A stretch of DNA of 5,190 nt from Candidatus Faecalibacterium faecipullorum (GCA_019118985.1 DWXX01000095.1:1-5190), one strand, 5' to 3'; numbered from the stretch's first letter, positions 1 to 5,190 are shown. Program-made: numbers and translations. Notes: a model not told the origin generated them from the sequence alone.

Positions 1-749
1 GAGTCGCCGGTCTCCTTGTACAGCACGTCCATGATGGCCAGGCAGATGTCCAGGCCGACAAAGTCGCCCAGCTCCAGGGGGCCCATGGGGTGGTTGGCGC
101 CCAGCTTCATGGCGGTGTCGATGCCCTCGATGTCGGACACGCCCTCCATCTTGATGAAGGCGGCCTCGTTGATCATGGGGATCAGGATGCGGTTGACCAC
201 GAAGCCGGCAGCCTCGTTGACCTGGACCGGCTGCTTGCCGATGGCCACCGACAGGGCCTTGATCTGCTCGACCATCTCGGCGGGGGTGTTGCCGCCGGCG
301 ATGACCTCGACCAGCTTCATACGGTCGGCGGGGTTGAAGAAGTGCATGCCGATCAGCGGGCGGGACAGGCCCTTGCCGATCTCGGTGATGGACAGGGACG
401 AAGTGTTGGAGGCAAAGATGCACTCGGGCTTGCAGATCTTGTCCAGCTCGCCGAAGGTGGCCTGCTTGACCTTCATATCCTCAAAGGCGGCCTCGACGAT
501 CAGGTCGCAGTCAGCGCACAGATCCTCCTTGACGCCCGGGGTGATGGCGGCGCAGATGGCGTCGGCCTTGGCCTGGGTCATCTTGCCCTTGGCCACCAGA
601 CGGTCGTAGCCCTTGACGATCTTGGCCTTGCCGCCGTCGGCCCACTCCTGCTTGATGTCGCACAGGGCCACGGTGTAGCCCTCGACCTGTGCAAATGCCT
701 TCGCGATGCCCTGGCCCATGGTGCCAGCGCCGATAACGCCGATCTTCAT
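1..749 (-). CDS. hbd: 3-hydroxybutyryl-CoA dehydrogenase (partial, C-terminus beyond left edge)
   Basis: Reduces acetoacetyl-CoA to 3-hydroxybutyryl-CoA with NAD(P)H, the second step of cytoplasmic butyrate synthesis. The frame stays open from the ATG at 749 to the window edge, giving 249 codons; the family is usually about 280 residues, so roughly 30-35 C-terminal residues are missing. The N-terminus is a Rossmann fold with GAGTMG at residues 7-12. The SNTSSLS segment (114-120) holds the catalytic-type Ser117, and GMHFFNP (134-140) holds His136. Glu148 would complete the His-Glu dyad, and Asn186 lies in GFVVNR (182-187). The C-terminal domain begins around residue 187 with RILIPMINEA and contains HPMGPLELGD (220-229). 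An AAAGGAG ribosome site (758-764) lies 8 bases before the start. It is third in the thlA-crt-hbd operon, 35 bases after crt. Cofactor preference cannot be decided from the sequence read here. Confidence 0.96.
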   Translation of the reverse strand, partial: MKIGVIGAGTMGQGIAKAFAQVEGYTVALCDIKQEWADGGKAKIVKGYDRLVAKGKMTQAKADAICAAITPGVKEDLCADCDLIVEAAFEDMKVKQATFGELDKICKPECIFASNTSSLSITEIGKGLSRPLIGMHFFNPADRMKLVEVIAGGNTPAEMVEQIKALSVAIGKQPVQVNEAAGFVVNRILIPMINEAAFIKMEGVSDIEGIDTAMKLGANHPMGPLELGDFVGLDICLAIMDVLYKETGD

Positions 750-784
750 AGCAATCTCTCCTTTACAGTCGTAAGTCGTATCGA

Positions 785-1570
785 TCAGTTGTTGGTGAAC
801 ACAGCCTTGGGCTTGGGCTTTTCCTTCGAGAGGAAGCAGGCCATGCCCTCGACCTGGTCGTGGGTCTCGAAGCAGTCGCCGAACAGCTTCTCCTCCACCT
901 CGACGGCCTTGTCGATGGGGAGGCTGATGCCCTCGTTGATCGCCTTCTTGCAGTTGCGGACGGCGATGGGGGCATTCTTGGCGATCCTGCCGGCCAGCTT
1001 GAGGGCGTTGTCCATCAGCTCAGCCTGCGGGTAGACCGCGTTGACCAGGCCGATGCGCAGCGCCTCGTCGGCCTTGATGTTCAGGGCCGAGTAGACCAGC
1101 TGCTTTGCCATGCCGGGGCCCACCAGGCGGGCCAGCCGCTGGGTGCCGCCGAAGCCCGGGGTGATGCCCAGGCCCACTTCGGGCTGGCCGAAGACGGCGT
1201 TGTCCGAGCACAGGCGGATGTCGCAGCTCATGGCCAGCTCATTGCCGCCGCCCAGCGCAAAGCCGTTGACCGCGGCGATGACCGGGATGGGGAAGCTCTC
1301 GATCATCAGGAAGATGTCGTTGCCCAGCTTGCCGAAGGCCTCGCCCTCGGCTTTGGTCATGGTGCTCATCGAGCCGATGTCGGCGCCGGCGACAAAGCTC
1401 TTGTCCCCCTCGCCGGTCAGGACGATGCAGCGGATGGCGTTCTGGTCCACAGCCTCAAAGGCGGCCTTCAGGTCGGCCAGCACCTCGGGGTTGAGGGCGT
1501 TGAGTGCTTTGGGGCGGTCGATGGTGATGACCTCGACGGCGCCCTGCACTTCGGTTTTCACAAAAGACAT
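785..1570 (-). CDS. crt: 3-hydroxybutyryl-CoA dehydratase (crotonase)
   Basis: Dehydrates 3-hydroxybutyryl-CoA to crotonyl-CoA, the third step of the butyrate pathway, in the cytoplasm. The product is 261 residues, the usual length for short-chain crotonases. It is a single enoyl-CoA hydratase/isomerase domain. FVAGADI (59-65) and GFALGGGNE (103-111) supply the oxyanion-hole backbone amides (about Ala63 and Gly108). Both acid/base glutamates are present: Glu111 in GGNELAMSCD and Glu131 in GQPEVGLGI. The GFGGTQRL stretch (139-146) is also typical. Having both glutamates favours a hydratase over isomerase or hydrolase members of the superfamily; the thiolase and dehydrogenase neighbours make the crotonase role nearly certain. 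The start is supported by an AAAGGAAA site (1575-1582) 4 bases upstream, somewhat close. It lies 30 bases after thlA and 35 before hbd, so co-transcription is expected. The lysine- and proline-rich tail (KEKPKPK) appears peripheral. Confidence 0.96.
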   Translation of the reverse strand: MSFVKTEVQGAVEVITIDRPKALNALNPEVLADLKAAFEAVDQNAIRCIVLTGEGDKSFVAGADIGSMSTMTKAEGEAFGKLGNDIFLMIESFPIPVIAAVNGFALGGGNELAMSCDIRLCSDNAVFGQPEVGLGITPGFGGTQRLARLVGPGMAKQLVYSALNIKADEALRIGLVNAVYPQAELMDNALKLAGRIAKNAPIAVRNCKKAINEGISLPIDKAVEVEEKLFGDCFETHDQVEGMACFLSKEKPKPKAVFTNN

Positions 1571-1600
1571 AGCGTTTCCTTTCAGCCTTTACAGGGCATA

Positions 1601-2788
1601 TCAGTCCATCTCGACGATGGTGGCGCAGCCCATGCCGCCGCCGATGCACAGGGTGGCCAGGCCCTTCTTGGCGCCGCGGTGCTTCATGGCGTAGAGCAGG
1701 GTGACCAGGATGCGGCAGCCCGAAGCGCCGACCGGGTGGCCCAGGGCGATGGCGCCGCCGTTGACGTTGACCTTGCTCATGTCAAACTCCAGGTCGTGGG
1801 CGACGGCCAGCGACTGGGAGGCGAAGGCCTCGTTGGCCTCGATCAGGTCCATGTCGGCCACGGTCAGGCCGGTCTTGGCCATCACCTTGCGGGTGGCGGC
1901 GACGGGGCCCACGCCCATGATGGAGGGGTCGACGCCGGCCAGGGCGCCGCCCACCCAGGTAGCCATCGGGGTGATGCCCAGCTCCTTGGCCTTCTCTTCG
2001 CTCATAACCACCACGGCGGCGGCGCCGTCGTTGATGGCGGAGGCGTTGCCGGCGGTCACCTTGCCGTCCTTCTTGAAGGAGGGCTTGAGCTTGGCCAGGA
2101 CTTCGGGGGCGCTCAGACGGGGGCCCTCGTCGGTGTCGAAGATGATGTCGCCCTTCTTGTTCTTGATGGTGACGGGGACGATCTCCTCCTTGAAGGCGCC
2201 GCTCTTGATGGCCTCGGCGGCCTTCAGCTGGCTGTTGTAGGCGAAGTTGTCCAGGTCCTCACGGCTGAGGTTCCACTGGTCGGCGACGTTCTCGGCGGTG
2301 ATGCCCATGTGGTAGTTGTTGAACACATCCCACAGCGCGTCGTTGACCATGGTGTCCACCAGCTCGCTCTTGCCCATGGGGTAGCCCATGCGGTAGCCGT
2401 AGCGGCCCTTCATCATGGCGAAGGGGGCCATATCCATGTTCTCGGTGCCGCCGGCCACCACGATGTCGGCGTCGCCGGCCTCGATCATGCGGGCGGCCAT
2501 GTTGACGCACTCCAGGCCCGAGCCGCAGACCACGTTGACGGTGACGGCGGGGGTCTCGATGGGCAGGCCAGCCTTGATGGAAGCCTGACGGGCCACATTC
2601 TGGCCCTGGCCGGCCTGGATGACGCAGCCCATGTACACCTGGTCGACCTGCTCGGGCTTGACGCCGGCGCGGGCAATGGCCTCCTTGATGACGATGGAGC
2701 CCAGCTCAGCTGCAGGGACGTTGGACAGGGTGCCGCCGAACTTACCGATGGCGGTGCGGCATGCAGATGCGATCACGATCTTTTTCAT
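1601..2788 (-). CDS. thlA: acetyl-CoA C-acetyltransferase (biosynthetic thiolase)
   Basis: Condenses two acetyl-CoA to acetoacetyl-CoA and CoA, the entry step of butyrate formation. At 395 residues it matches the normal thiolase length. The N-terminal domain has the acyl-accepting Cys88 in NVVCGSGLE (85-93). Next come GGTENM (113-118), HMGITAEN (160-167) and the CoA-site stretch TAGNASAINDGAA (245-257). The C-terminal catalytic set is NEAFA (319-323), NGGAIALGHPVGASG (343-357) with His351, and CIGGGMG (381-387) with Cys381. The start has a consensus AGGAGG (2797-2802) 8 bases upstream, the best ribosome site in the window, as expected for an abundant first enzyme. It leads the crt-hbd operon. 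No clear sigma-A promoter is visible in the 115-base gap after coaD, so read-through from coaD or an atypical promoter is possible. The symbol atoB would be equally acceptable; degradative thiolase is less likely given crt and hbd downstream. Confidence 0.96.
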   Translation of the reverse strand: MKKIVIASACRTAIGKFGGTLSNVPAAELGSIVIKEAIARAGVKPEQVDQVYMGCVIQAGQGQNVARQASIKAGLPIETPAVTVNVVCGSGLECVNMAARMIEAGDADIVVAGGTENMDMAPFAMMKGRYGYRMGYPMGKSELVDTMVNDALWDVFNNYHMGITAENVADQWNLSREDLDNFAYNSQLKAAEAIKSGAFKEEIVPVTIKNKKGDIIFDTDEGPRLSAPEVLAKLKPSFKKDGKVTAGNASAINDGAAAVVVMSEEKAKELGITPMATWVGGALAGVDPSIMGVGPVAATRKVMAKTGLTVADMDLIEANEAFASQSLAVAHDLEFDMSKVNVNGGAIALGHPVGASGCRILVTLLYAMKHRGAKKGLATLCIGGGMGCATIVEMD

Positions 2789-2903
2789 TTGAATTGCCTC
2801 CTGTTGGTTTGAATGTGTGGCGTGCGTTCGCTGTGGGGGATGTTTTGTGTGTAAACCTTCTTGATCAAAAACCCGTTGGTCGCCCGCGGGGACTTTTGCC
2901 TGG

Positions 2904-3401
2904 TCACGGCTGGCCGGACGGCGCCGCGCTGAACTTGGCCCGCACCGCCTGCTCGACGTTGGGGGTGACGAACTTGCTGATGTCGCTGCCGTAGCGGGCC
3001 GCCTCCTTGACGACGGTGGAGGACAGATAGCTCCACCGGATGTTGGTGGCGAGGAAGACCGTCTCGATGCCGGGCATCAGGGCGTAGTTCGTCTGGGCCA
3101 GCTGGATCTCGTTTTCAAAGTCGGTGACGGCCCGCAGCCCCCGCACCATGACGGTGGCGTGCCGCTTGCGGGCGAAGTCGACGGTCAGGCCGTCGAAGCT
3201 CTCCACCGTGACGTTGGGGATGTCCCTGCAGCACTCGGTCAGCAGGGCCACCCGCTCTTCAATGGTGAAGAGGGGGCTCTTGGCGCTGTTGATCAGCACC
3301 GCCACGATCAGGTGGTCGTAGATCCGCGCCGCCCGATGGATGATGTCCAGATGTCCCCGCGTCACCGGGTCGAACGAGCCGGGATAGATTGCGATGGCCA
3401 T
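2904..3401 (-). CDS. coaD: phosphopantetheine adenylyltransferase
   Basis: Transfers AMP from ATP to 4'-phosphopantetheine to make dephospho-CoA, the penultimate step of coenzyme A synthesis. The 165-residue length is standard. It is one nucleotidyltransferase domain. YPGSFDPVTRGHLD (6-19) contains the TxGH signature with His17. Lys41 matches the family's conserved substrate-binding lysine, RGLRAVTDFENE (87-98) is characteristic, and YLSSTVVKE (125-133) matches the ISSTxxK ATP loop (Ser128, Thr129, Lys132). The start is preceded by GGAAAGG (3412-3418) 10 bases upstream, a moderate ribosome site. It has its own strong-looking promoter and a foldable leader. The usual neighbour rsmD is not present. 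Instead coaD sits between thlA-crt-hbd (same strand, 115 bases downstream) and divergent ptb-buk, all of which use CoA thioesters. Whether it is co-transcribed with thlA cannot be settled here. Confidence 0.96.
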   Translation of the reverse strand: MAIAIYPGSFDPVTRGHLDIIHRAARIYDHLIVAVLINSAKSPLFTIEERVALLTECCRDIPNVTVESFDGLTVDFARKRHATVMVRGLRAVTDFENEIQLAQTNYALMPGIETVFLATNIRWSYLSSTVVKEAARYGSDISKFVTPNVEQAVRAKFSAAPSGQP

Positions 3402-3424
3402 GGTATACAGACCTTTCCGCTCGC

Positions 3425-3490
3425 GCCCGGCTGTCCCAAAAACAACAGCTCAGGGCGGAAATTCAGCCCCTGGCTTTCTGCCAGCCGGGC
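3425..3490 (-). promoter_or_regulatory. candidate structured 5' leader of coaD
   Basis: The predicted coaD transcript begins near 3491 and has a leader of about 90 bases. A perfect 9-base inverted repeat (GCCCGGCTG at 3490-3482 and CAGCCGGGC at 3433-3425, minus-strand reading) could close a 48-base loop. Within it are a perfect hairpin CTGGC-AGAAA-GCCAG (3484-3470), a CAGGG/CCCTG pair, and GCTGT/ACAGC around a U-rich stretch. The first hairpin shares bases with the long stem, so the two folds exclude each other, as in switching leaders. I do not recognise it as a known riboswitch. It may simply stabilise the mRNA, and the ribosome site itself lies outside the long stem. Confidence 0.4.
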
Positions 3491-3497
3491 TACTATA

Positions 3498-3526
3498 GTT
3501 GTACCATTTCGTTAAGCTTTTGTCAA
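3498..3526 (-). promoter_or_regulatory. sigma-A-type promoter for coaD
   Basis: On the minus strand there is a perfect -35 box TTGACA (3526-3521), a 17-base spacer and a -10 box TACAAC (3503-3498, four of six consensus bases). This predicts a start near 3491, about 90 bases before the coaD ATG. The flanking DNA is AT-rich. The -35 box overlaps one copy of a 15-base direct repeat, a reasonable place for a regulator. The promoter may also serve thlA-crt-hbd by read-through. Confidence 0.7.
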
Positions 3527-3572
3527 TTGCCGATCTGTTAAAATTGCATTGAAAACCCGTTAAGGTTTTGTC
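3510..3572. repeat. two-copy 15-base direct repeat at the coaD promoter
   Basis: CGTTAAGCTTTTGTC at 3510-3524 recurs as CGTTAAGGTTTTGTC at 3558-3572, with 14 of 15 bases identical and starts 48 bases apart. The first copy covers part of the coaD -35 box and spacer; the second lies upstream of that promoter. This spacing and placement suggest paired binding sites for a regulator, but no regulator is identified. A coincidence in AT-rich DNA remains possible. Confidence 0.5.
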
Positions 3573-3588
3573 GATCCTCACAATTTTA
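3539..3588. repeat. nested inverted repeats upstream of the coaD promoter
   Basis: TAAAATTG (3539-3546) pairs perfectly with CAATTTTA (3581-3588). Inside lies a second dyad, AAAACC (3552-3557) with GGTTTT (3564-3569) around a 6-base centre. The inner dyad overlaps the second copy of the 15-base direct repeat. The position between two divergent promoters suits an operator, and the AT-rich arms make chance pairing fairly likely, so function is uncertain. It is not a terminator, since no gene ends here. Confidence 0.35.
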
Positions 3589-3668
3589 CAAAAGCCGGTC
3601 TCTGGGGCCCCGCCTCCCCTGCCCCACTTATAAAAGTACCCGGCCGGCAGCCGCCCCGCCGCGCCCTC

Positions 3669-3697
3669 TTGACCCGCGGGGCATACCGTGTTATTAT
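3669..3697 (+). promoter_or_regulatory. sigma-A-type promoter for ptb-buk
   Basis: TTGACC (3669-3674, five of six consensus bases) is followed by a 17-base spacer and TATTAT (3692-3697, five of six). The predicted transcription start is about A3704, leaving a leader of about 60 bases before ptb. The -10 box lies inside a Rex-like dyad. This is the best plus-strand promoter in the gap. Confidence 0.78.
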
Positions 3698-3704
3698 TTT
3701 AACA
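3689..3704. promoter_or_regulatory. candidate Rex (NADH/NAD+-sensing repressor) operator
   Basis: The site reads TGTTAT-TATT-TTAACA. The Rex consensus core is TGTTAA-N4-TTAACA, so 11 of 12 specified bases match; the outermost bases of the longer 18-base consensus (G3688, T3705) do not. It covers the whole -10 box and reaches the predicted start of ptb transcription, the classic place for repression. Rex releases DNA when NADH is high and is known to control butyrate and solvent genes in Clostridium. The rex gene is not in this window, so binding is inferred. Confidence 0.6.
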
Positions 3705-3707
3705 TGC

Positions 3708-3722
3708 GAGGGTGTGCCCCTC
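3708..3722 (+). promoter_or_regulatory. small hairpin in the ptb leader
   Basis: GAGGG (3708-3712) and CCCTC (3718-3722) form a perfect 5-base stem with a 5-base loop, starting about four bases into the predicted ptb transcript and followed by CTTTT. It could protect the 5' end of the mRNA. A terminator role is unlikely because the stem and the T run are both short. Confidence 0.3.
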
Positions 3723-3750
3723 CTTTTGCACTGTTTTGGGAATAATAAAT

Positions 3751-3756
3751 GAGGTG
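3751..3756 (+). promoter_or_regulatory. ribosome binding site that fixes the ptb start
   Basis: GAGGTG lies 7 bases before the ATG at 3764. An in-frame ATG at 3749 would add five residues (MRCCT), but it overlaps this site and has no purine-rich sequence at a suitable distance upstream. Starting at 3764 gives MNFEDL and 303 residues, close to known phosphate butyryltransferases. Confidence 0.8.
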
Positions 3757-3763
3757 CTGTACC

Positions 3764-4675
3764 ATGAATTTTGAGGACCTGATCGCGAAAGTAAAGACCT
3801 GCGGCAAACAGAAGCTGGCCGTGGCCGCCGCCGAGGACGACGCCGTGCTGGAAGCTGTCGACGCGGCGCATAAGCAGGGCATCGCAGACGCCATCCTGGT
3901 GGGCGACGAGGCCGCCATCCGCAAGATCGCCGCCGACCTTTCCATCGACCTGACCGACTATGAGATCATCAACGAGCCCGACAAGGTCAAGGCGTCTCTC
4001 ACCGCCGTCAAGCTGGCCCACGACGGCGTGGCCGACATGTATATGAAGGGCCTGCTGGACACCAAGACCTTCCTCAAGAGCGTGCTGGACAAGGAGGTCG
4101 GCCTGCGCACCGGCAAGACCCTGTCCCACGTCGCCGTCTTTGAGGTCAAAGGGATCGAGCAGCTGCTGTTTTTGACCGACGTGGCCTTCATGACCTACCC
4201 CACCCTGGAGGACAAGGTGCATATCATCGAGAACACCGTCGCCGTGGCCCACGCCTGCGGTGTCGCCTGCCCCAAGGTGGCCCCCCTGGCCGCCGTCGAG
4301 GTGGTCAACCCCAAGATGCCCTGCACCGTGGACGCCGACGAGCTGCGCAAGATGAACGAAGAGGGCAAGATCACCGGCTGCGTGGTGGACGGCCCCCTGT
4401 CGATGGACATCGCCATCGACCCCGAAGCCGCCCGCCACAAGGGCGCGCAGGACCGCCCGGCCGCGGGGCACGCCGACATCCTGCTGTTCCCCGACATCCA
4501 GGCCGGCAACCTGGTCTACAAGACCCTGGTCCACACCGCCGACTGCAAGAACGGCTGCATCCTGACCGGCACCCGTGTGCCCGCCATCCTGACCAGCCGG
4601 TCCGACTCGTTCCAGACCAAGGTCTACTCCATCGCGCTGGCCGCCGTCGTGGCCGCCGGGCTGAAGGCTGAATAA
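3764..4675 (+). CDS. ptb: phosphate butyryltransferase
   Basis: Converts butyryl-CoA and phosphate to butyryl phosphate and CoA, the step before ATP formation by butyrate kinase. The 303-residue product matches the family length of about 300. It is one phosphate acetyl/butyryltransferase domain. Landmarks are MKGLLDTKTFL (94-104), DGPLSMDIAIDPEAA (209-223), LLFPDIQAGNLVYKTLVH (240-257) and VPAILTSRSDSFQTK (272-286), followed by the alanine-rich final helix. Together these fit Ptb better than Pta, and the kinase gene 29 bases downstream supports the choice. The predicted promoter has a Rex-like operator over its -10 box, suggesting that the NADH/NAD+ ratio controls the operon. It is divergent from coaD. 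The enzyme probably also accepts other short acyl-CoAs, as relatives do. The start is chosen at 3764 rather than 3749 because of the GAGGTG site. Confidence 0.95.
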   Translation: MNFEDLIAKVKTCGKQKLAVAAAEDDAVLEAVDAAHKQGIADAILVGDEAAIRKIAADLSIDLTDYEIINEPDKVKASLTAVKLAHDGVADMYMKGLLDTKTFLKSVLDKEVGLRTGKTLSHVAVFEVKGIEQLLFLTDVAFMTYPTLEDKVHIIENTVAVAHACGVACPKVAPLAAVEVVNPKMPCTVDADELRKMNEEGKITGCVVDGPLSMDIAIDPEAARHKGAQDRPAAGHADILLFPDIQAGNLVYKTLVHTADCKNGCILTGTRVPAILTSRSDSFQTKVYSIALAAVVAAGLKAE

Positions 4676-4704
4676 GCCGCCAACAGGAAGGGAGAAGAGA
4701 GAAT

Positions 4705-5190
4705 ATGTCGATCAAAACGCTGGTCATCAACCCCGGCTCGACTTCCACCAAGGTGGGCGTCTTCGAGGACGAAACGCTGCTGTTTGAAGAGACCCTGCGC
4801 CACCCCACCGAGGAGATCGCCAAATACGCGACCATCATCGACCAGAAGGACTTCCGCAAGGCGATCATCCTGGACTTTCTGAAAGAGAAGGAATGCGACC
4901 CCCGCAGCCTCGACGTCATCGTCGGGCGGGGCGGCCTGCTCAAGCCCATCCACGGCGGCACCTACGCCGTCAGCGACGCGCTGCTGGCCGACCTGGAAAA
5001 GGGGGTGCAGGGCCAGCACGCCTCCAACCTGGGCGGCATCCTGGCCCGCGAGATCGGGGACGAGCTGGGCCTGCCCAGCTACATCGTCGACCCGGTGGTG
5101 GTGGACGAGCTGACCGACAAGGCCCGCCTGTCCGGCATGCCCGAGCTGCCCCGGCGCTCCATCATCCACGGCTGCGCTCCATGGCGCAAC
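4705..5190 (+). CDS. buk: butyrate kinase (partial, C-terminus beyond right edge)
   Basis: Transfers phosphate from butyryl phosphate to ADP, giving butyrate and ATP. Only the first 162 codons are present; full-length family members have about 355 residues. The acetate/butyrate kinase fold begins with INPGSTSTK (8-16), the phosphate-binding loop. VGRGGLLKPI (73-82), HASNLGG (105-111) and DPVVVDEL (129-136) follow, then RLSGMPELPRRSI (141-153). GGLLKPI and the short N-terminus indicate butyrate rather than acetate kinase, as does linkage to ptb. A purine-rich site (AAGGGAG, 4688-4694) lies 10 bases before the start. The last seven residues, GCAPWRN after His155, do not match the family's usual HALNQKA; the DNA from 5170 on may be an error, a frameshift or a break. 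The first 155 residues are convincing. Confidence 0.92.
   Translation, partial: MSIKTLVINPGSTSTKVGVFEDETLLFEETLRHPTEEIAKYATIIDQKDFRKAIILDFLKEKECDPRSLDVIVGRGGLLKPIHGGTYAVSDALLADLEKGVQGQHASNLGGILAREIGDELGLPSYIVDPVVVDELTDKARLSGMPELPRRSIIHGCAPWRN

Larger units (their letters stand above)
3402..3763. other. divergent intergenic control region between coaD and ptb
   Basis: This 362-base stretch has no credible gene. From left to right it contains the coaD leader (3402 to about 3491), the coaD promoter (3498-3526, minus strand) and an AT-rich section with direct and inverted repeats (3510-3590). A GC-rich section follows (about 3594-3668) with short palindromes such as GGGGCCCC at 3604-3611. The ptb promoter and Rex-like site (3669-3704) and the ptb leader come last. 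The open frames crossing it have no family resemblance and lack ribosome sites. The AT-rich block stands out against the high-GC genes around it, as expected for a promoter island. I could assign nothing to the GC-rich section. Confidence 0.8.

Noticed and set aside
16..1034. Long plus-strand frames opposite hbd
   Set aside because: Antisense shadows; the minus-strand frame carries every hbd motif.
860..2812. A 650-codon open frame on the plus strand opposite crt and thlA, rich in Gly, Ala, Asp and His
   Set aside because: It is the antisense shadow of GC-rich genes; low-complexity composition, no family motif, and both genes beneath it are unmistakable.
2867..2890. Possible terminator after coaD: CCCG/CGGG stem followed by five T on the minus strand
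   Set aside because: Only a 4-base stem with an 11-base loop, and the alternative GC-rich hairpin sits six bases from the T run; too weak to call.
3537..3552. TGTTAAAATTGCATTG as a second Rex site
   Set aside because: Only the first half-site fits; the second half lacks TTAACA.
3629..3634. TATAAA in the GC-rich section as a promoter -10 box
   Set aside because: No -35-like sequence 16-18 bases away on either strand.
3749..3763. Upstream ATG as the ptb start
   Set aside because: It overlaps the GAGGTG ribosome site used by the ATG at 3764 and would add five residues not typical of the family.
3578..4534. A 318-codon minus-strand frame opposite ptb
   Set aside because: Shadow frame with skewed composition and no family resemblance; ptb motifs are intact on the other strand.
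1..5190. Mobile elements, CRISPR arrays, tRNA or rRNA genes, toxin-antitoxin or defence modules
   Set aside because: No regularly spaced repeats, transposase motifs, tRNA-like folds or unassigned genes were seen; all coding space is accounted for by six metabolic genes.

Overview
The window holds most of a butyrate-forming fermentation pathway from an anaerobic, high-GC Firmicute. The coding regions strongly prefer G or C at third codon positions, while the promoters sit in a small AT-rich island. High GC, this gene set and a butyrate kinase route would fit a Subdoligranulum/Gemmiger-like member of the Oscillospiraceae. That placement is inference from gene content and composition, not a database match.

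Left part (1-2788, minus strand): a tight operon read right to left, thiolase (thlA), crotonase (crt) and 3-hydroxybutyryl-CoA dehydrogenase (hbd), with gaps of 30 and 35 bases. hbd runs off the left edge with about 30-35 residues missing. In related organisms bcd-etfB-etfA, which reduce crotonyl-CoA to butyryl-CoA, often come next, but they are not in this window. Middle (2904-3401, minus strand): coaD, phosphopantetheine adenylyltransferase of coenzyme A synthesis, lying 115 bases upstream of thlA in the same orientation.

Intergenic region (3402-3763): a divergent control region. It has a good sigma-A promoter for coaD on the minus strand (TTGACA-17-TACAAC), a foldable coaD leader, a 15-base direct repeat and nested dyads. 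On the plus strand there is a good promoter for ptb-buk (TTGACC-17-TATTAT) with a near-consensus Rex-type operator over its -10 box.

Right part (3764-5190, plus strand): ptb (phosphate butyryltransferase, complete) and buk (butyrate kinase, first 162 codons). Together the enzymes take acetyl-CoA through acetoacetyl-CoA, 3-hydroxybutyryl-CoA and crotonyl-CoA, and then butyryl-CoA through butyryl phosphate to butyrate plus ATP. The crotonyl-CoA to butyryl-CoA step is not encoded here. I see no mobile element, tRNA, rRNA, CRISPR array or new defence-type system. The most interesting material is regulatory: the Rex-like site, the coaD leader and the repeated elements. The last 21 bases of the window also do not fit the butyrate kinase family.
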